Part shown: positions 1 through 7,284 of the stretch, piece after piece
How the letters are laid out: every line of letters starts with the position of its first letter
How positions within the stretch are numbered: the first letter of the stretch is position 1
Assembly (NCBI GenBank): GCA_030628245.1
Contig: DAOVRI010000021.1
Span: 1-14,099 of the forward strand
Source of the DNA: Dehalococcoidales bacterium
Lineage (GTDB): Bacteria > Chloroflexota > Dehalococcoidia > Dehalococcoidales > RBG-16-60-22
Direction: 5' to 3'
Length of the DNA stretch: 14,099 bases
Position numbers and translations under genes: made by a program
Notes under the pieces: generated by a model
Databases searched by the model: none
What the model was told of the DNA's origin: nothing
What the model saw: only the letters and a program-made list of their open reading frames with translations

Positions 1-1328
1 GCGCCTTCGGCACCTCGTATCTCACCGATGATGATAAGGTTGGGCCTCTGCCGCAGGGCAGCCTTGAGAAGGTCGAACATGGATACCTCGGAGGAGTCGC
101 CCCCCTTATCGGAACCGCGGGTAACCCCGCGAATCCAGTTATGGTGCGGCACCTGGACTTCCGGGGTATCTTCGATGCTTACTATCTTGGCATCGGGTGG
201 AATAAAGGTAGTGAGCGCGTTCAGCAGGGTTGTTTTACCGGAGGCCGTTTCCCCGGATACCCAGACATTCATACCTTCTTGAAGTATGATGGAGAGATAG
301 GCGGCCATATCGAAGCTCATCATGCCGAACTGGATAAGCTCCAGTATGCTCAGCGGTGTGTCGCTGAACTTTCTGATGGTAAAGTTGCTGCCTCGCTTGG
401 AAACATCGGTGCCGTAGACGATATTAATACGGGAGCCATCGGGCAGCGTGGCATCGACAACCGGTTCACGGAAGGTAACCGGGTGCTTGATGCTCTCGGC
501 CAGCTCGATGACGAATTTGTCCAGCGTTTCGTTGGTTTCGAATCCGATGCTGGCCCGGAGACCGCCGAAAATCTTATGTTCCACAAAGATATTACCGAGA
601 CCGGAACATGAAATATCTTCGATATTGGGGTCCAGTATCATGGGGTCCAGAAGTCCCATGCCTTCCAGTTTGCGCCGCAGCAGATAGCGAAGGCTGGTGT
701 ACTGGAAATTGGTTATCTGTATCTTTCCCTTGGCGCTTCCTTTGGATTTAGGGAAGAGAGATTTTTTCTCCTTCTTATTCTTATCGCTTTTGCCGTTCTT
801 GCCTTCCTTGCCGTCTTCGTCGCTTTTGTTTTTATCCGGGGGTGCCTCGGGGGCTTTATGGCCGTCGATAGAGACTATTCTGTCGACAATTCCTATGATA
901 ATTTCGAGTCGTTTTGCGGAGTCGGCGACACCCTCCAGCTCTTCGACATAGTCGGTAAGCTTCAACTCTATCTCATCGAGGGTGCTTTCCTGGGCGTCAA
1001 TGATACTTGGTTCTATGGCGATATAGTAGTCCCTGACATCCTCGGTGTTGGCCAGGACATGAACGAATACTCCGCCGCCGACATTATAGATAAGGTTAGG
1101 GTCTTTAGTGCCCTTCAAGGCCCGCGTCACTTTTTCATAATACTGCGGGATGCCGATCTTATCCTCCGGAAGCATGCGCAGGTACTGGAGGAGATGCGGG
1201 TTTTCCTGGCATACCTCTTGGAAATCCTCCGGAAGTTTCGAGAATATCGGGCACTTCTCCAGGGCGGCCCCGCATTCCTTCCCGCATTCCCCGGGACAGG
1301 CTTTTATTTCAAACGGTAGACGAAGCAT
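1..1328 (-). CDS. arlI: ArlI (FlaI) archaellum motor/assembly ATPase, 3' end cut by window edge
   Basis: ArlI is the hexameric secretion-superfamily ATPase that powers both archaellum assembly and rotation at the cytoplasmic face of ArlJ. The first 442 codons are present. The ATG at 1328 follows an AGGAG Shine-Dalgarno sequence, 8 bases after the ArlH stop. The Walker A motif GETASGKTT is at residues 359-367, an acidic box (EDTPE) at about 386-390, and the Walker B stretch LIIIGE at 431-436, followed by the family's typical IRGAE. The N-terminal half (about 1-160) is divergent. It has a cysteine cluster (C11, C15, C19, C26) not expected in this position, and a Lys/Asp/Glu-rich low-complexity linker at about 160-200 separates it from the conserved N-domain and C-terminal ATPase core. 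The gene continues left of position 1, so the last part of the C-domain is not visible. GspE-type pilus ATPases are the nearest alternative, but the ArlH/ArlJ neighbours decide for ArlI. Confidence 0.93.
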   Translation of the reverse strand, partial: MLRLPFEIKACPGECGKECGAALEKCPIFSKLPEDFQEVCQENPHLLQYLRMLPEDKIGIPQYYEKVTRALKGTKDPNLIYNVGGGVFVHVLANTEDVRDYYIAIEPSIIDAQESTLDEIELKLTDYVEELEGVADSAKRLEIIIGIVDRIVSIDGHKAPEAPPDKNKSDEDGKEGKNGKSDKNKKEKKSLFPKSKGSAKGKIQITNFQYTSLRYLLRRKLEGMGLLDPMILDPNIEDISCSGLGNIFVEHKIFGGLRASIGFETNETLDKFVIELAESIKHPVTFREPVVDATLPDGSRINIVYGTDVSKRGSNFTIRKFSDTPLSILELIQFGMMSFDMAAYLSIILQEGMNVWVSGETASGKTTLLNALTTFIPPDAKIVSIEDTPEVQVPHHNWIRGVTRGSDKGGDSSEVSMFDLLKAALRQRPNLIIIGEIRGAEG

Positions 1329-1336
1329 TTAATCTC

Positions 1337-2047
1337 CTATACTCTGGCCTTGGCGAGCGGGATTATCCGCATACCCAGCTTGGGTTCGATATCGAAACTG
1401 ACTATATCTCCGGTCGGGCGCTCGGCGCCGCGTACCTTGAGTACCTCCATGAGTTTTATCATGCTGTCACCGACCTGCTCCAGGCGCATCCTGAAACGTG
1501 CGTCACATAGTGAGCGGGTCCGAGCAAGCATATCTTCCTCGAAAGCGTAGGAGTGCGCCACCACGATTATCGTTCTACCTTCATCACATAAGCCTTTACA
1601 TCTGGAAAAGAAATCGATGATGGCTACCGGGTTACTGTGCGCCACGAGCAGCGTAATGGAGTCTATTATTATCAATTTGAACTCCTGCGGCTGGTTCGAA
1701 AAATGGTGGTTCAGGACATAAAACGGTTTCTGCCCGCCCTGCATGCTGCTGTGAAAGGTCAACGGGTAAATTCGCAGGTGGTCTGCCAGGAAGTGGTCCA
1801 GCACGTTCATTGCCAGCGATTCCATTTGACTTATCAGGCTCTTGACGCTGTTTTCCGTGGTATAATAGGCTACTGAAATCTCGCCGGTAACCAGGGTGCC
1901 GTTGGTCAGATGCTGGCACAGGACGCTTTTGCCGGCGTCGGAATGACCTTCGATAAGGCACAGAGAACCGAGCGGAATACCGCCACCCAGCTTCTCATCG
2001 ACTTCCGGTACGCCGGTGACTATGAACTCCTTCTTTTTCTTTGCCAT
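1337..2047 (-). CDS. arlH: ArlH (FlaH) RecA/KaiC-like ATP-binding archaellum protein
   Basis: ArlH is a RecA-fold ATP-binding protein that forms a ring with ArlI inside the cytosolic ArlC/D/E (or ArlX) scaffold and is thought to regulate the switch between assembly and rotation. The 236-residue product has the normal length. It opens with the KaiC-like GVPEVDEKLGGGIPLG (residues 12-27), has Walker A GHSDAGKS at 34-41, and a Walker B stretch LIIIDS at 125-130 with D129. As in other ArlH proteins no catalytic glutamate directly follows. The C-terminal KVRGAERPTGDIVSFDIEP (204-222) is typical of the family. The ATG at 2047 lies 29 bases downstream of the FlaD/E-domain gene, with a GAGAGG-type ribosome binding site. 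It is followed after 8 bases by arlI, and this tight pairing is usual for these interacting partners. A stand-alone KaiC-like ATPase is the alternative, made unlikely by context. Confidence 0.93.
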   Translation of the reverse strand: MAKKKKEFIVTGVPEVDEKLGGGIPLGSLCLIEGHSDAGKSVLCQHLTNGTLVTGEISVAYYTTENSVKSLISQMESLAMNVLDHFLADHLRIYPLTFHSSMQGGQKPFYVLNHHFSNQPQEFKLIIIDSITLLVAHSNPVAIIDFFSRCKGLCDEGRTIIVVAHSYAFEEDMLARTRSLCDARFRMRLEQVGDSMIKLMEVLKVRGAERPTGDIVSFDIEPKLGMRIIPLAKARV

Positions 2048-2076
2048 TATTCATTACCTCTCTCGTCTGGGGATTT

Positions 2077-3210
2077 TCAGTTTTTATGCTTGCTTGAAGA
2101 GTCGCCACTATCTTCCTCGGGATTGAGGTCAACACAAAACTCCTTGCTCTTGCCATCACCGTTCGGGAATACCAGTTTCAGTTTTACCGGTTCTTCTTTG
2201 GGCTTGTCTACTTCGATTATCTCTTCCTCGGTCGACTCTGCCTCGCTGCTGGCTTCGCTCCAGAACGGAATTACCGGATGGAGCGGGGCGTCACCTCCCG
2301 TCAGGATGCCGTGCAGTGACAGCATCGACTGACTCCAGGTTTCGGCGTTGTTGACGACTTCCGGGCGCTCCGCCGATATTTCCGAAAGGTGTATAATGAC
2401 TTCCTTCAACTCGGGAGACAGGTGTCCGCTGATGCCGTAGACTTCCAGGAACGTGGTTAACTGGTCGTAGCCTATTTCTCCCTTGGCCTTGGCAACCCAG
2501 TTTATCAGGTTGGCCATCATGTTAACCTTGGGAATGGCTGAGCTCACTTCGGAAGTAGTCTTATCATAGTCCACGGGTTGTTCCTCCTCTACAGACATCT
2601 CTGATTCAGGTGTCATAGATTCGTCTTGTTCATCGAGTTTGCCGGCTTCACCAAGTTCCTCGGCTTCACCAAGCTCCTCGGCTTCACCAAGTTCCTCGGC
2701 TTCACCAAGTTCCTCGGCTTCACCAAGTTCCTCGGCTTCACCAAGCTCGTCGGTTTCACCAAGCTCGCCGGGTTCATCGAATGCTTCGTCTTCGATGGCG
2801 TCTTCCGGAGAATACAGTGAGTCTTCTGGGGCAATGCCCCCGTCCTGACCCATCGAGCCTTCGTCTTCGACTATCTCGGGTTCTTCTCTGCGAGGTTCCT
2901 CCACGTCAATCAGGTTATCATCTTCGGAGGTCATTTCTGACTCATCTTCGCCGGACTCATCTGACGCCGTTTCGGTCAGCGCGTCCCGGGGTTGGGCAGT
3001 CGGGTTTTCCGATGGTGGAGCAAAGGTGCCCTTCATGGTGATTTTCTGTTCACTTTCACTGCCGAGAGCCGCCAGGATAGTGGAGAATTCTGTAGAAGGT
3101 AGCTCCATGTTAAGCAGGTAATCCCGAACGCTGGCCAGTGACTGCTTCACCTCTCCCTTCAGCAACTTGATTTCATCTTGAATGTTCTCAGCTTTATTAT
3201 CTACTGTCAT
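2077..3210 (-). CDS. FlaD/E-domain archaellum protein (ArlD/ArlE-like) with acidic hexapeptide repeats
   Basis: In Euryarchaeota ArlC, ArlD and ArlE form a cytosolic ring around ArlH/ArlI and connect the motor to chemotaxis through CheF. This 377-residue, strongly acidic soluble protein appears to be the equivalent. Residues about 8-50 form a short helical/coiled-coil segment resembling the FlaC-type module (K..L..VRDYLLNMELP). Residues about 65-220 are low-complexity acidic sequence containing seven hexapeptide units of the form ELGEAE (149-190). Residues about 229-280 (MMANLINWVAKAKGEIGYDQ and the following LTTFLEVYGISG) match the pattern of the FlaD/E domain: a W-containing helix, a G..L..FLE.Y helix and an IS..L.PEL.E helix. 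Residues 281-377 are unassigned and end in a hydrophilic tail. The ATG at 3210 lies 6 bases after the ArlC-like stop. Assignment to D rather than E cannot be made. The fold assignment is by eye and moderately sure. Confidence 0.72.
   Translation of the reverse strand: MTVDNKAENIQDEIKLLKGEVKQSLASVRDYLLNMELPSTEFSTILAALGSESEQKITMKGTFAPPSENPTAQPRDALTETASDESGEDESEMTSEDDNLIDVEEPRREEPEIVEDEGSMGQDGGIAPEDSLYSPEDAIEDEAFDEPGELGETDELGEAEELGEAEELGEAEELGEAEELGEAEELGEAGKLDEQDESMTPESEMSVEEEQPVDYDKTTSEVSSAIPKVNMMANLINWVAKAKGEIGYDQLTTFLEVYGISGHLSPELKEVIIHLSEISAERPEVVNNAETWSQSMLSLHGILTGGDAPLHPVIPFWSEASSEAESTEEEIIEVDKPKEEPVKLKLVFPNGDGKSKEFCVDLNPEEDSGDSSSKHKN
2641..2766 (-). repeat. Seven tandem 18-bp units encoding ELGEAE hexapeptides
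   Basis: Seven near-identical 18-base units lie head to tail inside the FlaD/E-domain gene. In protein they read ELGETD, then ELGEAE five times, then ELGEAG (residues 149-190). The central units differ at only one or two bases (c/t at the Leu-Glu codons), so the array has probably expanded or been homogenised recently. Because 18 is a multiple of three, gain or loss of units keeps the reading frame. The resulting segment is an acidic flexible or helical spacer between the N-terminal helix and the FlaD/E domain. Confidence 0.9.
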
Positions 3211-3216
3211 GATGTT

Positions 3217-3420
3217 TTACCCCCTCTCCGTGTCAAGTTCTTCGCGAAGCCTTTCCCGGTCAAGGTCGTTGGGGATCGGCGTTTGCGCTTCCATTATGTA
3301 AGTGCGAATATCTAAAAGGATATCTTTCAATTCGTCCCTTACTTCCTGGAATTCGGCTTCGTCGTAGTCTATACTGACTTCGGTACTAGTTTCCGTCTCT
3401 ACGTTGGTTTTTGTCTCCAT
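3217..3420 (-). CDS. Small acidic ArlC-like archaellum protein (67 aa)
   Basis: This 67-residue soluble acidic protein sits between arlJ and the FlaD/E-domain gene, with spacings of 10 and 6 bases. The ATG at 3420 has a near-ideal GGAGG ribosome binding site 5 bases away, so it is very probably translated. Residues 1-22 are a Thr/Glu-rich disordered start; residues about 24-60 form one predicted amphipathic helix with a break (EVRDELKDILLDIRTYIMEA, then TPIPNDL). This resembles the archaeal FlaC/ArlC C-terminal helix pattern (I..L..LY..V...I.PF) and also the first 45 residues of the protein encoded next to it. A role in the cytosolic ArlC/D/E-type ring is inferred from position and this weak similarity. 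It could also be an unrelated small adaptor. Confidence 0.6.
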   Translation of the reverse strand: METKTNVETETSTEVSIDYDEAEFQEVRDELKDILLDIRTYIMEAQTPIPNDLDRERLREELDTERG

Positions 3421-3430
3421 GTTTACCTCC

Positions 3431-4939
3431 TTACATTTGGGAAACGGATGTAAATAACGCGCTGGATAATGCCGGCAGGATAAGAAGGCATAAGCCGGAA
3501 ATAGCCGCGGTAATTCCCAGGTTGTTTAATATTTTAAATTTACTGCCCCCCTCCGCCAGACTGGGTACGATAGCATTGGCTATCGTGAATATCAGGACCA
3601 GGGGCAACACCATCTGGTGCATGATCTCCAGCCCGGAGAGATTAAAACTGGACATGGCACTCAGGGAGGGGGCTCCGGATAGCGTCGGCATTGAATCCTG
3701 GGCTTTTGTTATCATGCTGCCGAAACCCACGATAACCTCGGTAATAAAGACCAGTATGACAACGACAGCCGTGTGCATGGTGATACAGAGCCAGCGGAAA
3801 GGACCGGATATCGTCCTTCGCCTCGCCCTGAGCAACGCAATCCTGTTGGCGAAGGATGCGGCGTGCCGGCCAGCCTGTCCTGCCGAGCCGCCCACTTCGA
3901 TGGCATCATAGAACATGCCCACGCTGCGGTGAGCCAGTTCGCTTCCGGTCTCGTCGATAAATACCTTCCAGGACAGCCTTGATTTGATACCGGCGGTGAG
4001 TCTCGTGTGCAGGTTCTTTACCGAGCTCCTCAGCACGTTGATGGCATCGAGGTCGAGGCGGCCCAGGGCGGAATTCACCGTCGTTCCCAGGGCGGTACAA
4101 ACGCCACCCAGTGAACGCAGGAATGTTCCCACTTCGTCATCCCTCTTGTATACCTTTTTGTCATCACGCGTCATGATAAAACCGACAGGGAAGACAATAG
4201 CCGCGACCACAAGAAATGCCAGCCCCAGGTTTTGCCCGGTCAGTAAAAAGATAGCGCTGACACCTACGGCAATGGGCAGGGTAGGTTTGAAGAGCTTGCT
4301 GGCGAGCTTTTGTTCTTTAGAGCCTGCCCAGCGCAAGACCATGGTCTCTTTTGGCGAGACCAGCCATATCAGCCAGACGCCGATGACAGTGGAGCTTACA
4401 GAGATAAATGCCATGGCTATGATGAGCGTTGTCTCGATCTTCCATATCATGGTGGAGACTATCCCGATGACCACCACCAGGACCGCCGCAAGAATGAGGG
4501 AGACATAGGCGTCGGTCCACATTTTCAGGACTTCCAGGCTTCGTCCGTACTCGTTTTCGTAGTCCTCGGCCCGGGCATGGGCTTCTCTCGTGAGAAAATC
4601 GGCTTCGGGTTCGCCGGAGATGAGGGAACTGGAAAAACGGAGAAGGAGTCCCTTAACAGCCTCTTCCTTGAGGGGTTCTCCCACGGCGCGGCAGGCCCGG
4701 GCATAATCGTATTTCAACCGCTTGCGGGACAGCTCGACTCTCTTAAAATATTCGGCAGAGGTGCACTGGAGCTCGGCGGAACGTTCGAAAATAAGGTCGC
4801 GCGGCACGCCAGCGGCGGCGATGGTGGACATGTAGGAGAGCTGGTAGAACATGTCGAAGCTCATCAACCGGTTGGTCTTGTTCTTGCTCCTACCTTTTTC
4901 GTCGCCTTTAAATATCAGTTGTTTCAGCTTTTCCAGCAT
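3431..4939 (-). CDS. arlJ: ArlJ (FlaJ) archaellum membrane platform protein
   Basis: ArlJ is the only polytopic membrane protein of the archaellum. It is the platform on which ArlI acts, homologous to the T2SSF/PilC family. The 502-residue product is close to the usual ArlJ length. Residues about 28-135 form the first cytoplasmic helical domain with the family's signature FSSSLISGEPEADFL (102-116). Hydrophobic segments follow at about 143-165, 171-195 and 220-256. A second large cytoplasmic T2SSF domain covers about 265-380 and includes the glycine-rich DAIEVGGSAGQAGRHAASFA (345-364). Three further spans lie at about 385-411, 443-460 and 472-497. The ATG at 4939 is 13 bases after the long ArlF gene, with a purine-rich GGGGAAG ribosome binding site, and the stop is 10 bases before the ArlC-like start. 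A pilus or Tad platform protein is the alternative, but the neighbouring ArlH/ArlI/ArlG exclude it. Confidence 0.92.
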   Translation of the reverse strand: MLEKLKQLIFKGDEKGRSKNKTNRLMSFDMFYQLSYMSTIAAAGVPRDLIFERSAELQCTSAEYFKRVELSRKRLKYDYARACRAVGEPLKEEAVKGLLLRFSSSLISGEPEADFLTREAHARAEDYENEYGRSLEVLKMWTDAYVSLILAAVLVVVIGIVSTMIWKIETTLIIAMAFISVSSTVIGVWLIWLVSPKETMVLRWAGSKEQKLASKLFKPTLPIAVGVSAIFLLTGQNLGLAFLVVAAIVFPVGFIMTRDDKKVYKRDDEVGTFLRSLGGVCTALGTTVNSALGRLDLDAINVLRSSVKNLHTRLTAGIKSRLSWKVFIDETGSELAHRSVGMFYDAIEVGGSAGQAGRHAASFANRIALLRARRRTISGPFRWLCITMHTAVVVILVFITEVIVGFGSMITKAQDSMPTLSGAPSLSAMSSFNLSGLEIMHQMVLPLVLIFTIANAIVPSLAEGGSKFKILNNLGITAAISGLCLLILPALSSALFTSVSQM

Positions 4940-4952
4940 ATCTCTTCCCCTG

Positions 4953-6056
4953 TTACCCTTCTATCCTGGTCTGGTCAGCTAAAGGTAACGTATCGTCATC
5001 TATCATTATCTGCATATATCCCGGCCCGTCCTGCGGTCCCTGATTGTCAACCTCGCCGTAATAGACAATCTCGAGGCAATCGCTGTCGTCGACCACTGTA
5101 TAACCGGGAAAGTCGTAGGTGGCGCTCTTGGTCAGCCAGACCTCGCATTCATCCTTGGCCAGATAAGCATCGGCGACATTGGTGGCTATGGTTGCTCTCA
5201 CCGTACCGTCCGCCTGCCTGATGATTATATCTATGTCAAAATTCACGTCCTTAGGGGCTTTGGGGAATTTGGGGTCTCCCCAGGTGCGGCATCTATAATA
5301 CACCGTCCAGGTGGCCGCCGGTATCTCGCTGATGCCGGTCAACGGAAACACGTGTCTGGACAGCCGGGACGGGTCAGTCGCATCGTACATTGGTTTCCTG
5401 CCGGACTCATTACTGATAAATGCGTCCGTGGTTGCCATCATGGCGGGGCCGTCGGCCCAGGTCGCTTCTTCAAGCTGGAAATACTCGGTACTGGCAATGG
5501 TGGTATTCTCCGAGTGGGGGTTAAGCAGCGTATAGCCGAGATTGGAGAAGGAAATGGAGTCATAGACGCCGTTAGGGGTGCTTACGGTTATATCCCCGGT
5601 GGTGGCATCTCCCGGTAGAGGATTGAGCCTGGCCAGTATTACCAGTTCCTCTCCGGGATTCAATATATTCGGCTCAAAGAATTCTACCGGCCCGTTCAGG
5701 CCGATTCTCGCCTTTTGCCACTCGTTATCACCTAATACTCCCGTAGTATAAGGCAGCCATACCGTATGGTAGACGCCGCTGCCATCGTAGTAATTGACAA
5801 TAAAGTCCCACTTGTCGAAGCTGGCCAGCTTGGTCTGGCCGCTATTCTCCACGGTTACCTTCAGGAGGTCCGCCCAGGAAAGGTGGGCAGAACGGACGGC
5901 ATCCAGGTTGGTCCTGGTAATTTCGCCCTCTCTCAAGGCAATCTCCTCTACACTGAGGGCGGCAGAGTCCGCTGAGGTGAGGATTCCCTGGGACAATGTC
6001 ATACCTCCTACTACTATCATGGCTATACATATGATGGAGACGATAGCCGTCGCCAT
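4953..6056 (-). CDS. arlF: Long ArlF-type stator protein with extra C-terminal extracellular domain
   Basis: ArlF and ArlG have one N-terminal membrane anchor and an outward-facing beta-sandwich, and form the stator that binds the cell envelope or S-layer. This 367-residue protein is more than twice the usual length. Residues 3-25 are the transmembrane anchor with no prepilin-type cleavage site. Residues about 60-172 form a beta-sandwich closely paralogous to the next gene upstream: SGQTKLASFDKWDFIV (72-87) and FEPNILNP (127-134) have direct counterparts there. Residues about 173-367 are an additional domain rich in beta-strand pattern and aromatic residues, with C256, C304 and C327 and an acidic end. 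I do not recognise it; a jelly-roll or carbohydrate/surface-binding module is a guess. The ATG at 6056 is preceded by AAGGAG with 8-base spacing. The 68-base gap upstream is the longest between arlG and arlI. Confidence 0.8.
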   Translation of the reverse strand: MATAIVSIICIAMIVVGGMTLSQGILTSADSAALSVEEIALREGEITRTNLDAVRSAHLSWADLLKVTVENSGQTKLASFDKWDFIVNYYDGSGVYHTVWLPYTTGVLGDNEWQKARIGLNGPVEFFEPNILNPGEELVILARLNPLPGDATTGDITVSTPNGVYDSISFSNLGYTLLNPHSENTTIASTEYFQLEEATWADGPAMMATTDAFISNESGRKPMYDATDPSRLSRHVFPLTGISEIPAATWTVYYRCRTWGDPKFPKAPKDVNFDIDIIIRQADGTVRATIATNVADAYLAKDECEVWLTKSATYDFPGYTVVDDSDCLEIVYYGEVDNQGPQDGPGYMQIMIDDDTLPLADQTRIEG

Positions 6057-6124
6057 ATCATTCGCTCCTTAATATTTTTAGCGGTAGTATTAATTTATGC
6101 CTCCTGTTTTTAGCTCAAGCCCGG

Positions 6125-6640
6125 TTACGGCGAGAAATAGGTCGAGGCGGTAACCCCGCTCGGAGTGGCCACGATAAACATGTTCGTGGTGCCGGCGCCT
6201 ACCGATGGATTGAGCTGGGTCCTTATCTTTATCTGCTCCTGCGGGTTTAACACGTTCGGCTCGAACACTTCGGCCCCGCCGTCAAGCTGTATCCAGGCCA
6301 CCTCCCATTCGTTATCGTCCAGCGTCGCTTCGGTGTAGGGGAGCCACTCCACGTGATAGGTCCCGGTACCGTCGTAGTACTGGACGATGATATCCCATTT
6401 TTCAAAATTAGCCAGCTTGGTCTGGCCGCTGTTTTCCAGGGTAACCTCAACGGTATTGGCCGAGGGCTGCTCGGCACTGAGGGGAGTAAGCTCCGTCCTC
6501 ATTATCGTCTCATTCCTCTGCCTCATCTTCTCAAGGCCCATCGTGCTGGTATCAACCGACGTCATGAATCCCTGGGACATTGTCATGCCTCCAAAGACTA
6601 TCAGGGCGATACATATAATTGAGAAAATAGCTGTCTCCAT
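6125..6640 (-). CDS. arlF: ArlF-type archaellum stator protein
   Basis: This 171-residue protein has the normal ArlF layout and would sit outside the cytoplasmic membrane as part of the stator. Residues 3-25 (AIFSIICIALIVFGGMTMSQ) are a single N-terminal membrane anchor. Residues about 28-55 form a charged helix, and about 62-170 an immunoglobulin-like beta-sandwich with the family pattern V.VTLENSGQTKLANFEKWD (64-83), then YYDGTG and a proline-containing edge strand FEPNVLNP. No class III signal peptide is present, so it is a retained membrane protein and not a pilin. The ATG at 6640 has GGAG with 6-base spacing and lies 11 bases after the arlG stop. It is a clear tandem paralogue of the long ArlF gene that follows. 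Whether it or the longer copy is the functional equivalent of archaeal ArlF cannot be told from sequence. Confidence 0.8.
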   Translation of the reverse strand: METAIFSIICIALIVFGGMTMSQGFMTSVDTSTMGLEKMRQRNETIMRTELTPLSAEQPSANTVEVTLENSGQTKLANFEKWDIIVQYYDGTGTYHVEWLPYTEATLDDNEWEVAWIQLDGGAEVFEPNVLNPQEQIKIRTQLNPSVGAGTTNMFIVATPSGVTASTYFSP

Positions 6641-6651
6641 AATTCACTCCG

Positions 6652-7128
6652 TTACATGCTGAAGTAATACTCGTCGGATATTCCGTTCGGTATAATAAAC
6701 TTGGAATAATAAGTCCCCGCACCGGGGTCGCTACTGTAAGTGATAGTTATTTTTAGAGTGGCACTGGTCTGCCACTCGGTATCATTTTCCAGGCTATAGT
6801 CCCATTGCGGATAGCCGCCCTCGGCGTCATCCACATAAGGGACACGTTCAAAGTCATTCTCCTGGCCGAAGAACAGGTCGCAATTCTCTACGCTCACGAT
6901 GCGCTGGGTGCCCACATTCTTTACCCACAGATAAACGGAAGTGCGGTTGGCGGAATTTGCCGCGTGAACAATATTTATGCGACTCTTCATCCGTTCGTCA
7001 ACCTGTTCGGACATGCTGACCATGGCCTGGCTGGAACGGTTTACCATCGGATAAACACTGTTAAAGACAAATATCATACACACAACTCCCGCTATGATAA
7101 GTAGAGCTGTAGTTATGGCCTTGTCCAC
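6652..7128 (-). CDS. arlG: ArlG (FlaG) archaellum stator protein, GTG start
   Basis: ArlG forms a filament or tip complex with ArlF between the motor and the envelope and holds the stator in place. The 158-residue product has the usual length. Residues 4-27 are the N-terminal transmembrane anchor; about 30-55 a helix; about 60-158 a beta-sandwich. The stretch VYLWVKNVGTQRIVSVENCD (65-84) followed by LFFG, then W-containing strands and the end FIIPNGISDEYYF (145-157), is highly characteristic of FlaG. Translation starts at a GTG (7128-7126) with GGAGG six bases upstream; no nearby ATG would keep the full anchor. It is the first gene after the archaellins, separated from them by about 155 bases with a strong hairpin. 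Its stop lies 11 bases before the ArlF start. Confidence 0.85.
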   Translation of the reverse strand: MDKAITTALLIIAGVVCMIFVFNSVYPMVNRSSQAMVSMSEQVDERMKSRINIVHAANSANRTSVYLWVKNVGTQRIVSVENCDLFFGQENDFERVPYVDDAEGGYPQWDYSLENDTEWQTSATLKITITYSSDPGAGTYYSKFIIPNGISDEYYFSM

Positions 7129-7228
7129 AAAAGACCTCCATTAATACTTCGGGTCGGATGCTTGCGGCTATCATCTACATTTCCCACAGCTACCGGAAGC
7201 GGGTGGCACCCACTAATACCACGGGATT

Positions 7229-7261
7229 CCGGGTGGGGGCCCGGTTAGAACCCCCACCCGG
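7229..7261 (-). terminator. GC-rich hairpin between archaellin C and arlG
   Basis: A perfect 11-bp stem is formed by 7229-7239 and 7251-7261 (CCGGGTGGGGG / CCCCCACCCGG) around an 11-base loop. It lies 24 bases after the archaellin C stop in the direction of transcription. No T-run follows in that direction, so it is not a classical intrinsic terminator. It could cause partial termination or protect the 3' end of the abundant archaellin mRNA from degradation, giving far more archaellin than motor-protein transcript. That function is inferred; the stem itself is seen. Confidence 0.6.
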
Positions 7262-7284
7262 TGTCAAACTTAAACTAACTATAA

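Noticed and set aside
141..1319. Plus-strand open frames at 141-611 and 858-1319
   Set aside because: They are antisense to arlI, whose minus-strand frame is continuous with clear ATPase motifs.
2641..2766. CRISPR-like short repeat array
   Set aside because: The units are contiguous 18-mers without spacers, in frame within a gene.
2613..2848. Open frames with Ser/Pro- or Phe/Gly-rich repeats over the hexapeptide array, on both strands
   Set aside because: They are by-products of the 18-bp repeat, which stays open in several frames; none has a sensible start context or domain.
4310..5221. Plus-strand 303-codon frame opposite arlJ and the long arlF
   Set aside because: It spans two well-supported minus-strand genes, has no recognisable domain and reads as low-quality composition.
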